64,000 bases of DNA from Ctenosaura bakeri (lineage: Eukaryota > Chordata > Lepidosauria > Squamata > Iguanidae). The translations under genes were made by a program, and so were the position numbers. The stretch covers positions 682,001-746,000 of the forward strand of contig CAOLHI010000256.1 of the NCBI GenBank assembly GCA_948474755.1, in the 5' to 3' direction. Within the stretch, counting starts at the first letter, position 1; every line of letters begins with the position of its first letter. Positions 54,326 through 64,000 of the stretch are shown in pieces. The notes under the pieces were generated by a model. That model had not been told where the DNA came from, did no database searches, and saw only the letters and a list, made by a program, of their open reading frames with translations.

Positions 54326-54505
54326 GGCCATTTCCGCACTAGCCTGTTATAGCGCGATGATTCCACTTTCAACATCCTCTGGAATCCTGGGGCTTGCAGT
54401 TTCGGGAGGGGCCGGTCGGCCCCTCCCAAAACTGCAAGCCCCAGGATTCCAGAGGATGTTGAAAGTGGAATCATCGCGCTATAACAGGCTAGTGCGGAAA
54501 TGGCC
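54326..54505. mobile_element. Palindromic MITE, full copy with TSD
   Basis: 180 bp, starting GGCCATTTCCGCACTAGCCT and ending in its exact complement (AGGCTAGTGCGGAAATGGCC). TAA is duplicated at 54323-54325 and 54506-54508. The two halves are complementary almost base for base. Confidence 0.92.
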
Positions 54506-54764
54506 TAAGTCTAGATCCAAGCCCTTACCTTCCTTCAAACCTACATATGGTTGCTTGGGAGTGAAATCAACCTCCCTCATTTCTGACTAGACATACATGC
54601 AAACTGGTTAGCAGATGAACTAAACTGTGCTGAGTATGTGCAGGATATGATGATTATAGATAAGTTTTACGAAAAATTTGCTTCAATTTATTTAACTGCA
54701 GCACTAAGTATGAGATGGTTGCATCATATGCAGATACCCAATGCAGGTTCATCTTGCAAACTTT

Positions 54765-54966
54765 GGGCCTTTCTGCACTACGCTGTTACAGTGCTATGAT
54801 TCCACTTTCAACATCCTATGGAATCCTGTGGCTTGCAATTTAGGGAGCAGCATTTAGAATTCTCAGCCAAGGAGCTCTTTGGCCTCAGTAAACCACAAAT
54901 TCCAGAATTCCACAGGATGTTTAAAGTGGAATAATAGCACTATAACAGTGTAGTGTGGAAAGGCCC
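54765..54966. mobile_element. Palindromic MITE, diverged copy with a central spacer
   Basis: GGGCCTTTCTGCACTACGCT at the left, …GTAGTGTGGAAAGGCCC at the right; the centre has a non-palindromic segment of about 50 bp. No exact 3-bp duplication. More diverged, so probably older than the copies at 53.6 and 54.3 kb. Confidence 0.75.
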
Positions 54967-55251
54967 TTGACCTGTTTTTGAAACTAGAGAGGACACAGGG
55001 TAGGTGCTGAACAAGATGTACGACAGGATTTGACCCACGCGCTGCCACCTGTACATATGTATATACAATGGACCCTCAGTATCTGCTAGGGCACATGTGT
55101 CAAACACAAGGCCTACAGGCTCAATCCAGCCCGCTAGGCCATTTCATGTGGCCCTTGCACCTCTCCAGCAAGCTGCAGCACTCCCCCTGCCTGGCGAGCC
55201 TGATCCTCACAATGCGATTCCCCACATTATTTGTTCTGCCTGTCTCAACTG

Positions 55252-55485
55252 GGATCACTGGTGGCGCAGTGGTTAAATGCCAGTACTGCAGCCGCAAGGT
55301 TGTGAGTTCGATCCTGCCGGGCTCCAAGGTTGACTCAGCCTTCCATCCTTCCACAGGTCGGTAAAATGAGTACCCAGCTTGTTGGGGGCATGTATAGAAA
55401 TGTTTCGAAATATATGCTATTTGTAAGTTGTTCGCCACCTCAATCCATATGGAGAGGCGGAATACAAATAAATAAATAAAATAAA
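55252..55485 (+). mobile_element. tRNA-derived SINE with pol III boxes
   Basis: The head has a box A-like 'gtggcgcagtggttaaatg' (about 55262-55280) and a box B-like 'ggttgtgagttcgatcc' (about 55298-55314). A body typical of squamate SINEs follows ('ggtaaaatgagtacccag', 'aagttgttcgccacctc', 'ggagaggcggaatacaaataa') and it ends in (AAAT)n-rich sequence at 55466-55490. Confidence 0.85.
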
Positions 55486-55729
55486 ATAAAGTTAATGTAA
55501 TAAACAGTGTTTGGGAATATTTTGTCTGATGATTAAAAAAAAACCTGTTTTCAAAACTCATTTTTCAATAAATTGTACAATAGTTGTACACTTGAATATC
55601 TACTTGCCATTACTTTTCCTAGACTTCTAATTTCAGAGTTAGTTATTACTAAAACCAGTAATAATCGAATGGAGAGGCAATTATTTAATATAATAAAAGA
55701 AGATACATTTATATAGCCTTACAGATACA

Positions 55730-56016
55730 ATCGGCCCTTTGAGGGTAACCATAATGCTGATGCAGCCCAAAATGAAATTGAGTTTTACATTCCTGTGCTA
55801 AGGTTTGGTTCCAGGACCCTCCATGGATACCAAAATTCATAGATGCTCAAGTCTCATTTTCTACAATAGTATAGTAAAATGGAATCCCTTATATAAAATG
55901 GCTAAATCCAAGTTTGCTTTTTGGAATTTTTTTTTTAAATTCAAGTCATAGTTGTTTGAATCTGTGGATACAGAATGCATGGATACAAACTCCACAGATG
56001 TGAAGGGCCAACTGTC
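55730..56016. mobile_element. DNA-transposon remnant with short inverted ends
   Basis: The left end 'acaatcggccctttgag' and the right end 'tgaagggccaactgtc' are inverted relatives. The interior ('atggataccaaaattcatagatgctcaag', 'tatagtaaaatggaatcccttatataaaatgg') matches a common sauropsid nonautonomous element. Boundaries are approximate. Confidence 0.55.
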
Positions 56017-56095
56017 TACACACACATACACAGTAACCCAAGAAAACTGTTACTGATATTGTGGGCTTGGGTACACTACCATTGTAGAAGTGTAC

Positions 56096-56112
56096 ACACA
56101 CACACACACACC
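56096..56112. repeat. (CA)n microsatellite
   Basis: About eight CA units, downstream of the KCTD13 3' end. Confidence 0.8.
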
Positions 56113-56523
56113 TTTTTCACATTTCTGCTATGTTACAACCTGACACCAAAATGGATTCAATTAGCATTGTTACCACTTGATGTATACACAAGATACTCAA
56201 CGCTATGAAGGTGCAAAATATATGTAAAGGATGCAAAAGTTAAGTAAACTTACCTTCTGTGAGCCAATAAAAATACCTTGCACCCTCACCATGTTCAATA
56301 TATTGTGTATATTCAGTGGTTAACAACGCCAATTAATCTCTTTCGATTCATGTTCTAACACAACAAAATGGGGAAAAGTCATTGGGAGCGAGGGAAGACT
56401 TCTGCAAGGCACTATAGATGCCAGTCAAGGTGTGCCAAGTCCCTGGAGAAAGGCAGACCCATCACTCCCTCTGCTTCAAACAAAACAACAGAAAATACTC
56501 TGTATTTTTTTAAAGCAGGAACC

Positions 56524-58317
56524 TTTATTACAATAATTTAATAGAAAAAAAACCCACAATTTAAAATAAATTATGCAAATACAAAAAAGTTACAATAATT
56601 AATGCAAGATTACCTCCTCCAGGGAGGAGAGGATATACAGAAAGAAAACAACAACGACAAAAAGGGGAGAGGAAAAAGAACACCTTCTCCCTTGCAAAAG
56701 TACCTTTACCAGTACTGCATTTTTATAAATGCAATGGTTCATTATAAGCTCACCTTCCTCCCGTCTCCCCCTTCACTCCAACACCATCATTATGGAACAT
56801 GCCTGTTCCATCAAAGAAAGGGACTCAAAGGGCTGTTGGAATGCCCATATTACATTTTGCTGAAAGTGTGAAGCTGCGTACCATCCCCTAAGTAAGAACA
56901 AAGGGACTGAAAGCATTTTAAGGGGTGGGAACAAGAGAGAATAATACTCTGTTGGAAGATGAGGATAAATAAGAGAATCAGAAATCTATACTTGAATCAC
57001 TCACTTAACTGAGGTGGGGGGAGCACAGCGGCAGTCATTTTGACTACATGCTGTTTGGATAGATGCCTATTAAACTGGGGTTTTGAAGCATGTGATGTAT
57101 TTTGAAGCACAGACTGTCATACCCTTGCATTATAAGTGGATGGGAGGGGAGATTTCAAATGGATCCAGATCACATGACACACACTTAAGGACACTCTATC
57201 AAACTGTGGGGTTTTTGATCCAGAGGGGGAAAAATAGCAGCTGTGAACAGATCCAGAGATTCCCTCAAAGGAGAAGAACAGGGAAAGGAACTAACTGGCT
57301 TCAAGGATGCTTCTGCTTACCACCTGTTCCAGTGAGAAGGCCGACACACCAACTTTCTTCTGAGTTATTCTAACCAGGGTTTAGTCATCCGTGCTTACAG
57401 GTGACTACACCTAGTTTAAAAGAATCTGCTCTAAAACTCTCAAATGGGTATAATTTACAGTCCAAGTTGTTCCATTATAAAGTTAGTCCATTGTAAAACA
57501 ACTTTTAAAAGGAGTGTGATCACAGCTTTAACCAGAGCAGTTTCAGTATCTTAAATCCAAAAATTTTTCCTTTCATACAGGTGATAAGTTAAAACCAAGT
57601 AAACAATAAAAAGGGGGTGGTGGATTCAGCATAAAACCTGTTGTAAGGTGAAGGACGGAAGATCAAAGAACCCAAACACTGTAAATTGAGGAACTAAGAG
57701 TTTCTATATACGTGCGTGGGGAGGTATGTATGGATACACACACACCAATCTAGACAACTTCTTGTCCTTGACTTCTAAAAAGGAAACAATAAGAGGCCAA
57801 GGTACGTGTACAATGTTTAGCTGAGAGGTAATGTAGGCCTTTGGTTATTAATATGCATTACCCCTACACAGCTGTTTTTCATTAATGTTGTTAAATGGAT
57901 CCTAAGTTAAGAGCCAAGAGGTCTCCATTCTAAAAGGAAGATATTCTGGGTCATGGAAGTTAGGAAGAAAGGACTACAGTCCAAATTAGCATGGACTGTA
58001 GAACATTATGAGGCCAATAAGGGTTCAGAAAAGTGGAAAGTCAGAAGCATTAAGACTCAAATGTTAAGGAAAAAACTGATGCAGCAGTAAAATGGAGGGT
58101 GGTTCAAGGTATTAATTGTTACAATGAAGGTAGGAAAGAGGATTTGGGTTGGTTATGAAGTTAAGGAATATTAAAGAGGATAGAAGAAAAAAACCCAAAG
58201 GAGAGGGGGTTAGAAAGGAAGTGAGAAGACCTTGGGAGGAAAGGTCAAAGGAGGGCATCCAGTCCTCCTTTGGCACTGAATGGATGAAGTAATGCGGGTA
58301 CTAGGAATGAGGAAGGA
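56524..58317 (-). other. KCTD13: Probable KCTD13 3' UTR
   Basis: Sequence after the KCTD13 stop is noncoding and moderately AT-rich without recognised TE. A minus-strand AATAAA (plus-strand tttatt at 56524-56529) is a candidate cleavage signal, giving a 3' UTR of about 1.8 kb. A shorter UTR cannot be excluded. Confidence 0.4.
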
Positions 58318-60691
58318 TCAGTCTTTGAAAACTGCCTGGTGGCCGTGAGGGCGCTCATCATGCATGATGTGTCGACGGACATGGATGCGTCGGACACGGT
58401 GCTCTCGCCCATCTTCATCATCACCTGCCCTGAGAGGGCCTCCACCCCCACCTGCCACCCCACCAGTTGCCTCCAGGAGGGCTCTGTCTGGCACTCGTGG
58501 TGTCTCATAAATTAGGATGTTCAGGGTTTCCTCAAAGATCCGGGCTTCTGGGAACTCTACCTGTGTACATGGGGAAAACAAGATTACACCGATGTTAGCA
58601 GTTCCCTCCAGCAGTGGGAAGGTTGACAATTCAACACAGAATTCCAAGTTCAAATCTTGATATGGACATAAATTTCCCTACATGTTATTTCTCAGTTTAA
58701 CCAACTGTGTGGTTGTTGCAAGGGCAAAACTGCTGCTAGGAACTCCTTGGAAAATAAAAATGCAAGCAGAGCACTAGGAGGAAAGAACTGATCCCTTTGA
58801 ACACTCACTTACAGTTCCACATGAAGACAGACAAAATGGATCAGGAAAGGGAAGACTTGTATTCGGAATACAGAGAACTGCCTGTGATTTACCTTGGTCT
58901 GCTTCTTCTCAGTGGCATACACAATGGAGGTGCAGCAGACTTCAGCGATCTTACGGCCCTGCCCATAAAAGGACCAGCAACATATCTCATCTCCGAGGAC
59001 ATCTTTGATGAACAGCACCCTTCCATTGAACCGCAGAGCTAATTTGTCAAACAGTTCAATATTCTTCAGTAAGTTGTCATCAGAGTTACTGAAGGGGAAG
59101 AGAAGGAAGAGAGAAAATGGTGGTGGGATCTCCACAATTCTAGCAAGAAAGTGGGAGTATTTGCTCAGGGCAAGCCTGAGTGCCCTGTGTGGTGCCAAGT
59201 TACACTCAATCTGAACAGCAGAAAGTGATGGACCTTACCTCGTGTATGAATATTTGTTATTACTTCTATTATGCAGTAACTTCACCACAGGCTAAAAGGA
59301 AAAGAAAAGCATGATTAAATGAAACTACCATACAAACATTAAAAAAAAGTTAATGTGATTGTGCTTTTTAACTTGCTTTTTAAGACAAACTGGATGTCAC
59401 TTGTAACTGCTTGTCTTTGTAACCAGCTGAGGCACAATGACCTCACAGAATATTCACAAAAATTCTGACTTCTAGCACTATATGTTAAGCTTATTTCACA
59501 CTTTAAGGCCATCACATGGAAGGTAATAGCCATACCATATTCATGTGCAGCAACTTGGCATAACCAGTAACTGCCACCATGCACTTTTGTCTCCATATCA
59601 GCAGGACATCTCTGTGAGGCAACGCTTCAACATGGTCCCTGGTTACAAAAGATCAAAAACCAATACAGCTGTTTTGAGACAATGATGACTGCATGGGCAG
59701 GAGAAAACCCTCACACATGGCTTAGGCTAAGGCTCTGTGCACTGGCAACTGGACGCTGGTAACCAGCTATGCTGGCCTAGAGCAATGGGAGTAGTGACCC
59801 AACACACTTGAAGGGCAGCAAGTTGGAAAAGGCCGGTGAACAAGTATGAGAGGCATGGAAGTACATGGAACAGTTTTCCATGCTCTCTGCACTACCTCCC
59901 TAGTCCTCCTCAAGAAAGAGGAAAACCAACTAAACTGCCAAGCAACCCGATCAATGACACGATCTTCTGATTACAACACCTCTTTACCTTGGAACAGCTT
60001 GAAATGATCTGCTGCTCCTCCTTGGGAGATGTCACCATGGGGATGTGGCAGAGGGGGTCATAGGCTTCACTCTTTTGCTGGGCAGAAAAATAATGAGTGA
60101 GTCAGAGAGAGACAGACAGACACACACACACACAGAGGCAGGGAAAGATCATAGTGCTGTTAAATTCCTCTGAAGCTATCCTGCATTACTGACTCATGAC
60201 ATTTATATCCTATCTTGCCATCAGTACATTAAGGCAGTTCACAATATTATAATTTTAATATTATAATGAATGGAATACCTAACTGAAAAGGTGGGGAGGG
60301 TGGAAAGAAGAATATAAGTAGATTCCTAAAACAAATGGATGGAATGGTTACAGACTTAGACAAGTTCTGGGAGCATTACAGCTAGAATAAGTTGAGCCCA
60401 TCTAGGCCAAGAGAGTTGAAGCCTGGAGCTTAGCTTCTCCTTTCGCAAATGACTTGTTTAAAATACATGAGACTCAGAGGAGTCAGAGGATCTTCTAGTT
60501 TCTGAGCAGGGAGCCACTTACCTGTAGGGCAAGCTGGCAGTCCTCAACCAAACCTTGAATCAGATAGTACCGGGCTTCAGAGAGCACTTCCTCCAGCTCT
60601 CTCTGGGACTCTGGGAGGGGTACAGACCCATCTCTCAAGTAGTTCAGGATGGTACCAAAATGGCGACCACTTCGATCAATCAAGATCCACC
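58318..60691 (-). CDS. KCTD13: KCTD13 (BACURD1), coding exons 2-6 (exon 1 outside window)
   Basis: KCTD13 is a BTB/T1-domain adaptor for CUL3 ubiquitin ligase that targets RhoA, and was first described as the PCNA/polymerase-delta interacting protein PDIP1. Minus-strand exons 60522-60691, 59988-60077, 59239-59291, 58893-59088 and 58318-58560 join in frame. They cover [20 protein letters not shown] (end of the BTB domain), RYYLIQGL, an [12 protein letters not shown] linker, [13 protein letters not shown], the conserved [47 protein letters not shown], and the C-terminus [13 protein letters not shown]...FKD. The C-terminal part with ALLEATGG and a glycine-rich run marks KCTD13 rather than TNFAIP1 or KCTD10. 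Exon 2 starts with two bases of a split glycine codon, so exon 1 (start and first part of the BTB fold) must be to the right; I could not find it up to 64000. Confidence 0.95.
60119..60134. repeat. (CA)n microsatellite
   Basis: About eight CA units in KCTD13 intron 2, 42 bases upstream of exon 3. Confidence 0.75.
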
Positions 60692-61859
60692 CTGGAAAAG
60701 CAGGATGGATTTTTAGTCCTTGAACACAAACAGTGACCAGGAGAGAAGGGTTTCTTAAACACAAACCTCCCCTCTAAAGTGTTCTTCTCTTTGGGAGAGG
60801 AGAAAGATCCAAATATTATTATTTGTACAGATTATTTTCTTTTATGAAGCTGCAACCAATAAGTTCGGGATCTTTTCAGTTTTTTAACCTTGCAAACAAC
60901 CTCTTCGCCATAACAGAATCCTTCTATATATCTGCTTTACATGTTACAGGACAAACTTAGAGCTGGGGCAAAGGAAAGAAAAACTGAAGCAGGAAAGAAA
61001 ACAAGCAGAAAAACAAAATGGAAAAAGACGTGTGTATGTGTGTTTTAAAGATTTCAGAATTCAGAGACAACACACTGGCAGACTTCAAATTATTATAAAT
61101 TTGGGGACATTGCTTCTGTCCTCATTTGATAGATGTCACTAAGTTCAAGGTATGTTTTGGCTTGTTAAACATATTCGTATGAGACTAGTGCTTGACTCCA
61201 CGATCTTATACTTCAAGAAATGCAATACAGAAACAGTAGTGCAACAACCAATTAATCAAATATTAAGGGACTGGTATCTATCTTTAAATAAAACCAGTCT
61301 GGCCTCTTAAGCCTCATTAAAATATTTATATCCCCTTTCCACATTCTCCTTCAAACTGAAGTGTTCAAAGGAATCATTTTTAAAACAAACACGAAAGAAC
61401 AACAGGTAACAGTGACAAAGAGGGCACCATGCAGACTGAGTTCAGTCATGATTCTAGCTGAAGGCATGCCAAGATCAATTTTTAAAAAGTACTTAATCAG
61501 CACTGGAACAGTGCCAAGGAAGGTCTGGATGGATCTCCCAGGACAAGGACATCTACAGCTAGGAAGCTGCAATCTTTCCACGCATCCCCACCAACTGTAC
61601 CACAGGTAGTGCCACCACATTTGGTAAGACCTCCACAGCTGACCAATGTGTATGGACATGTTTATATGAAAAAATCATCATCATGATGCCCTCACTGTAC
61701 ATGGCACTTTATAAATAAAAGAACAAAACAGTTCCTTGTTCTCAGACTTACAAGACATGACACAAAAGGAAAACGGGATGGCAGTGTGGGAATGGATTGA
61801 GTCCAGTAGTTATTGCCTCTTTTTCTCTCCGAGGTCATGTTAGTGGCTGTTGGGGTGGA

Positions 61860-62070
61860 GGAAGAGCCTTTCATCTGCTTCTGTGCCAAAGCATGAGAGA
61901 GCTGTGCCCACCTGTTCTTCTCTCCCTCCAAGGCTAGGGCAGTGGCCACTGGAATGAAGGGAGGGCCTTTATCTGCTTCTGAGCCTAGGAATGATGGATC
62001 TGTGCCTGCTTCTTCTTTTGTCCCTCTGAGGCCACAGCAGTGGCAGTTGGGATGAAGGGAGGGCCTTTCA
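61860..62070. repeat. Minisatellite, three units of 98-99 bp
   Basis: The landmark g(a/g)gcctttc/atctgcttct recurs at 61864, 61963 and 62061. Between them, 'gcagtggc(a/c)(g/a)(t/c)tgg(g/a)atgaaggga' and 'ctccctccaaggc/ccctctgaggcc' recur at matching offsets. A minus-strand frame stays open through all units, which is a consequence of the near-3n period rather than evidence of a gene. Confidence 0.65.
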
Positions 62071-62849
62071 AGACTAGGGATGGACAAATTCTATATTTGT
62101 GGGTATCTATTTCTAAAACCCTGAGATCCACCAAGCATTAAGAACCTGATGGTAACAGGCATATCTACTTTCTCATAAGAATGCAGAGTACCTAACAACC
62201 TTATATTAAAAACACTCAGTTAAAAATGCAAGTTACAGATATCTAAAAATCACTATTCGGATGACTGAGAAACGTCCAAAACTACAAATACCTCAAAACT
62301 CAAAGATTCGAAATGTTTTGCTAAAATTCAAGAAAAACAATACAAACAGAAGTCAAAGACAAATTTAAATATTTGCTCATTCCTTGAAATTTGTACAAAC
62401 AGATCTGTTTTTAACTGTTTTTTTAACTGTTTTATATTTAAACAATCCTGACCCAGGAATTTGTTTGGATTCCAGAGCTTGACAGAGCTTACAATCCCTC
62501 TACACAATAATTCACTTCTTGGTTATTCTTCATTTCAGCTTTGGAGGCAGGTGAGTCATTGCAATGCTGCTTGCAGTTAATCAAATGGGACTCAGAAACT
62601 TTTGCTGAGCTGCTACAAACTGCCAAGAGATCAACCAGTACTTTTAGATCTACACTCTCCCTGCCTCTGCTTTCGATCACAAATTGATGGGATTCTAGGA
62701 AGGTAAACATTACAAGCCAGACTGAGATTGTAAGATCCTTGAGGAGGAGACCAAGATCATTTTTAAAACACATTATTTTTGCTTATGTTCATCTGAACAG
62801 AACTATGTGGCAAACTATAAAAAATGGAAGTTGAACGGGATAGCCATGT

Positions 62850-63010
62850 TTATGACTGTGGCAACAAAAACAACCAGGAGTCTTGTGGCACTTTAAAGAC
62901 TAATACATTTTACTTGACACACATTTTTGTGAATCGTACCTGGCAAAATAGGACTGCAATCCATGAAAGCTTATGACCGATACAATGTATTAGGGTACTA
63001 CAAGCCTCTT
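62850..63010. mobile_element. Dispersed sauropsid repeat, copy 1
   Basis: 'caaccaggagtcttgtggcactttaaagactaatacatttta' followed by 'catgaaagcttatg' resembles a widely dispersed reptile and turtle repeat. A related partial copy follows at about 63630-63765. Class not certain. Confidence 0.5.
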
Positions 63011-63629
63011 TAAATCCTCAGAATTGGATAGCTGGAATTGGATCCTGGAGATCCCTCCGCACAAAAAATGTTTAGGTAAAGAATTTAACAAGTAGATCAG
63101 CTCCACCCCAGGGGAAGAATGTACCCTCTTATCTTCCAGGAACAGCCAGTTACTATTTCGACTGCTGCTGAAATGATGATGCTTCTTTTGAAGCCAGTTT
63201 CAGATCATTTCAAGAACAATCTATTTCTGGATTCTTTCTCTTGACATATTAATCTCACTCTTTCCTTTTATAGTGGATTTTCCCAGCTTACAAAACCACA
63301 ACAGAATATTAACCAATAACATGTATTTAAAATAATTGACAGAAGTGAAGTCAGGTTCTGGCACTAAAATGCTTAACACTAGATGTAACAAGGAAGCCTT
63401 TGCTTTTGTTCTAAACATGAGTACTGTAATGCCTATTTTAGGTAGGTTTCCCTTGGGAAATGATACTGGCACTATGCCACTATACCTAAGAAGACCCCAC
63501 TCTATAGCTTCATAAGTCCTCTTGTTTAGTCTCTAGCAAGTCACCAAAGATTGCCTTTAATCTGTCTAGAAACTTGTTTAGTCTCTTTTTATACTACAGC
63601 TAATGATTCTCAGGGGCTCAGTGTTCATT

Positions 63630-63765
63630 GTATCAGAAAACAGGCACAGTTCACAAAGGCAATATCAAGAATGAAAGAAATCGGAATCTTGTGGTATCAT
63701 TAGGACTAGGCAATTTATTTCAGCATAAACATTTGCAGACTGCAGCTCATTTCTTCAGATGCTCT
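63630..63765. mobile_element. Dispersed sauropsid repeat, copy 2
   Basis: 'aatcttgtggtatcattaggactaggcaatttatttcagcataaac…ctgcagctcatttcttcagatgc' is the same family as the copy near 62.9 kb, with the end better preserved. Confidence 0.5.
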
Positions 63766-63967
63766 AGCCTCTTTGAGAGAGAGCAGCAACTAGGCACAGC
63801 ATCATTACGTTTCGATTCCAGAAGCTGAAGAAAGGTGCTCTCTATTCAAAATGCCATTGCTCTGGCCTCTGAGAGATGGAACAGTTTCCAGCATTTCTTA
63901 GCCTTAATCCCCTTCCCACACTGCCATCCCCTTTTCCTTGTGTTTCATGGTAATGAATAATTGTGTG

Positions 63968-63968
63968 A

Positions 63969-64000
<32 letters not shown>
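63968..64000. repeat. (GAAA)n microsatellite running off the window
   Basis: Eight or more GAAA units to the last base. Confidence 0.9.

Larger units (their letters stand above)
60692..64000 (-). other. KCTD13: KCTD13 intron 1 (continues beyond window)
   Basis: No coding exon recognised. The intron contains a 98-99 bp minisatellite (61860-62070), two copies of a dispersed sauropsid repeat (about 62850-63010 and 63630-63765) and a GAAA run at the window end. No CpG island is present, which agrees with exon 1 lying further right. Confidence 0.6.

Noticed and set aside
61692..62087. Minus-strand 131-codon frame in KCTD13 intron 1
   Set aside because: It is produced by the three-unit minisatellite with a near-3n period; no homology.
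60692..64000. Search for KCTD13 exon 1
   Set aside because: No sequence encoding the first half of the BTB domain and no CpG island were found, so exon 1 was placed outside the window.

Overview
This is vertebrate nuclear DNA, most likely from a squamate reptile. Genes have short exons and GT-AG introns, CpG-rich promoters sit amid AT-rich introns, and the repeats are typical of squamates: CR1 and L2-like LINE fragments, Sauria-type SINEs, a DIRS-type tyrosine-recombinase retrotransposon and short DNA transposons. All convincing host genes lie on the minus strand, so transcription runs from high to low coordinates.

Layout from left to right. 1-4735: a decayed DIRS-like element in an intron near the 3' side of TAOK2. 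4990-5375: an unusual array of hairpin units. 6060-13220: twelve coding exons of TAOK2 (start codon to residue 447, including the whole kinase domain); its later exons lie left of the window. A noncoding first exon ends at 24270 and a CpG promoter with NRF1-like sites lies at 25.1-26.0 kb. 26-29.8 kb: intergenic, with CR1 copies. 29835-32230: all five coding exons of TMEM219, with a probable promoter and noncoding exon 1 at 44.8-45.2 kb. Inside that presumed long first intron lies an intact 451-codon PIF/Harbinger (HARBI1-like) nuclease gene (36464-37819). 46690-52276: a complete four-exon gene for a 344-residue protein related to NUFIP2, with a CpG promoter at 52.8-53.6 kb. 53.5-56 kb: a cluster of palindromic MITEs and a tRNA-derived SINE. 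58318-60691: coding exons 2-6 of KCTD13; its first exon lies right of the window.

The order TAOK2-TMEM219-KCTD13 matches the human 16p11.2 block. The NUFIP2-like gene between TMEM219 and KCTD13 is the most notable find. NUFIP2 neighbours TAOK1 on human 17q11.2, where the KCTD13 paralogue TNFAIP1 also lies, so this gene looks like the whole-genome-duplication partner of NUFIP2, kept here and not known to me at the human 16p11.2 locus. A second theme is a family of perfect-hairpin MITEs with 3-bp target duplications, eight traces in the window, in the same window as an intact Harbinger-type nuclease. Exon boundaries were read by eye from reading frame, splice consensus and similarity to known proteins; no alignment program was run.
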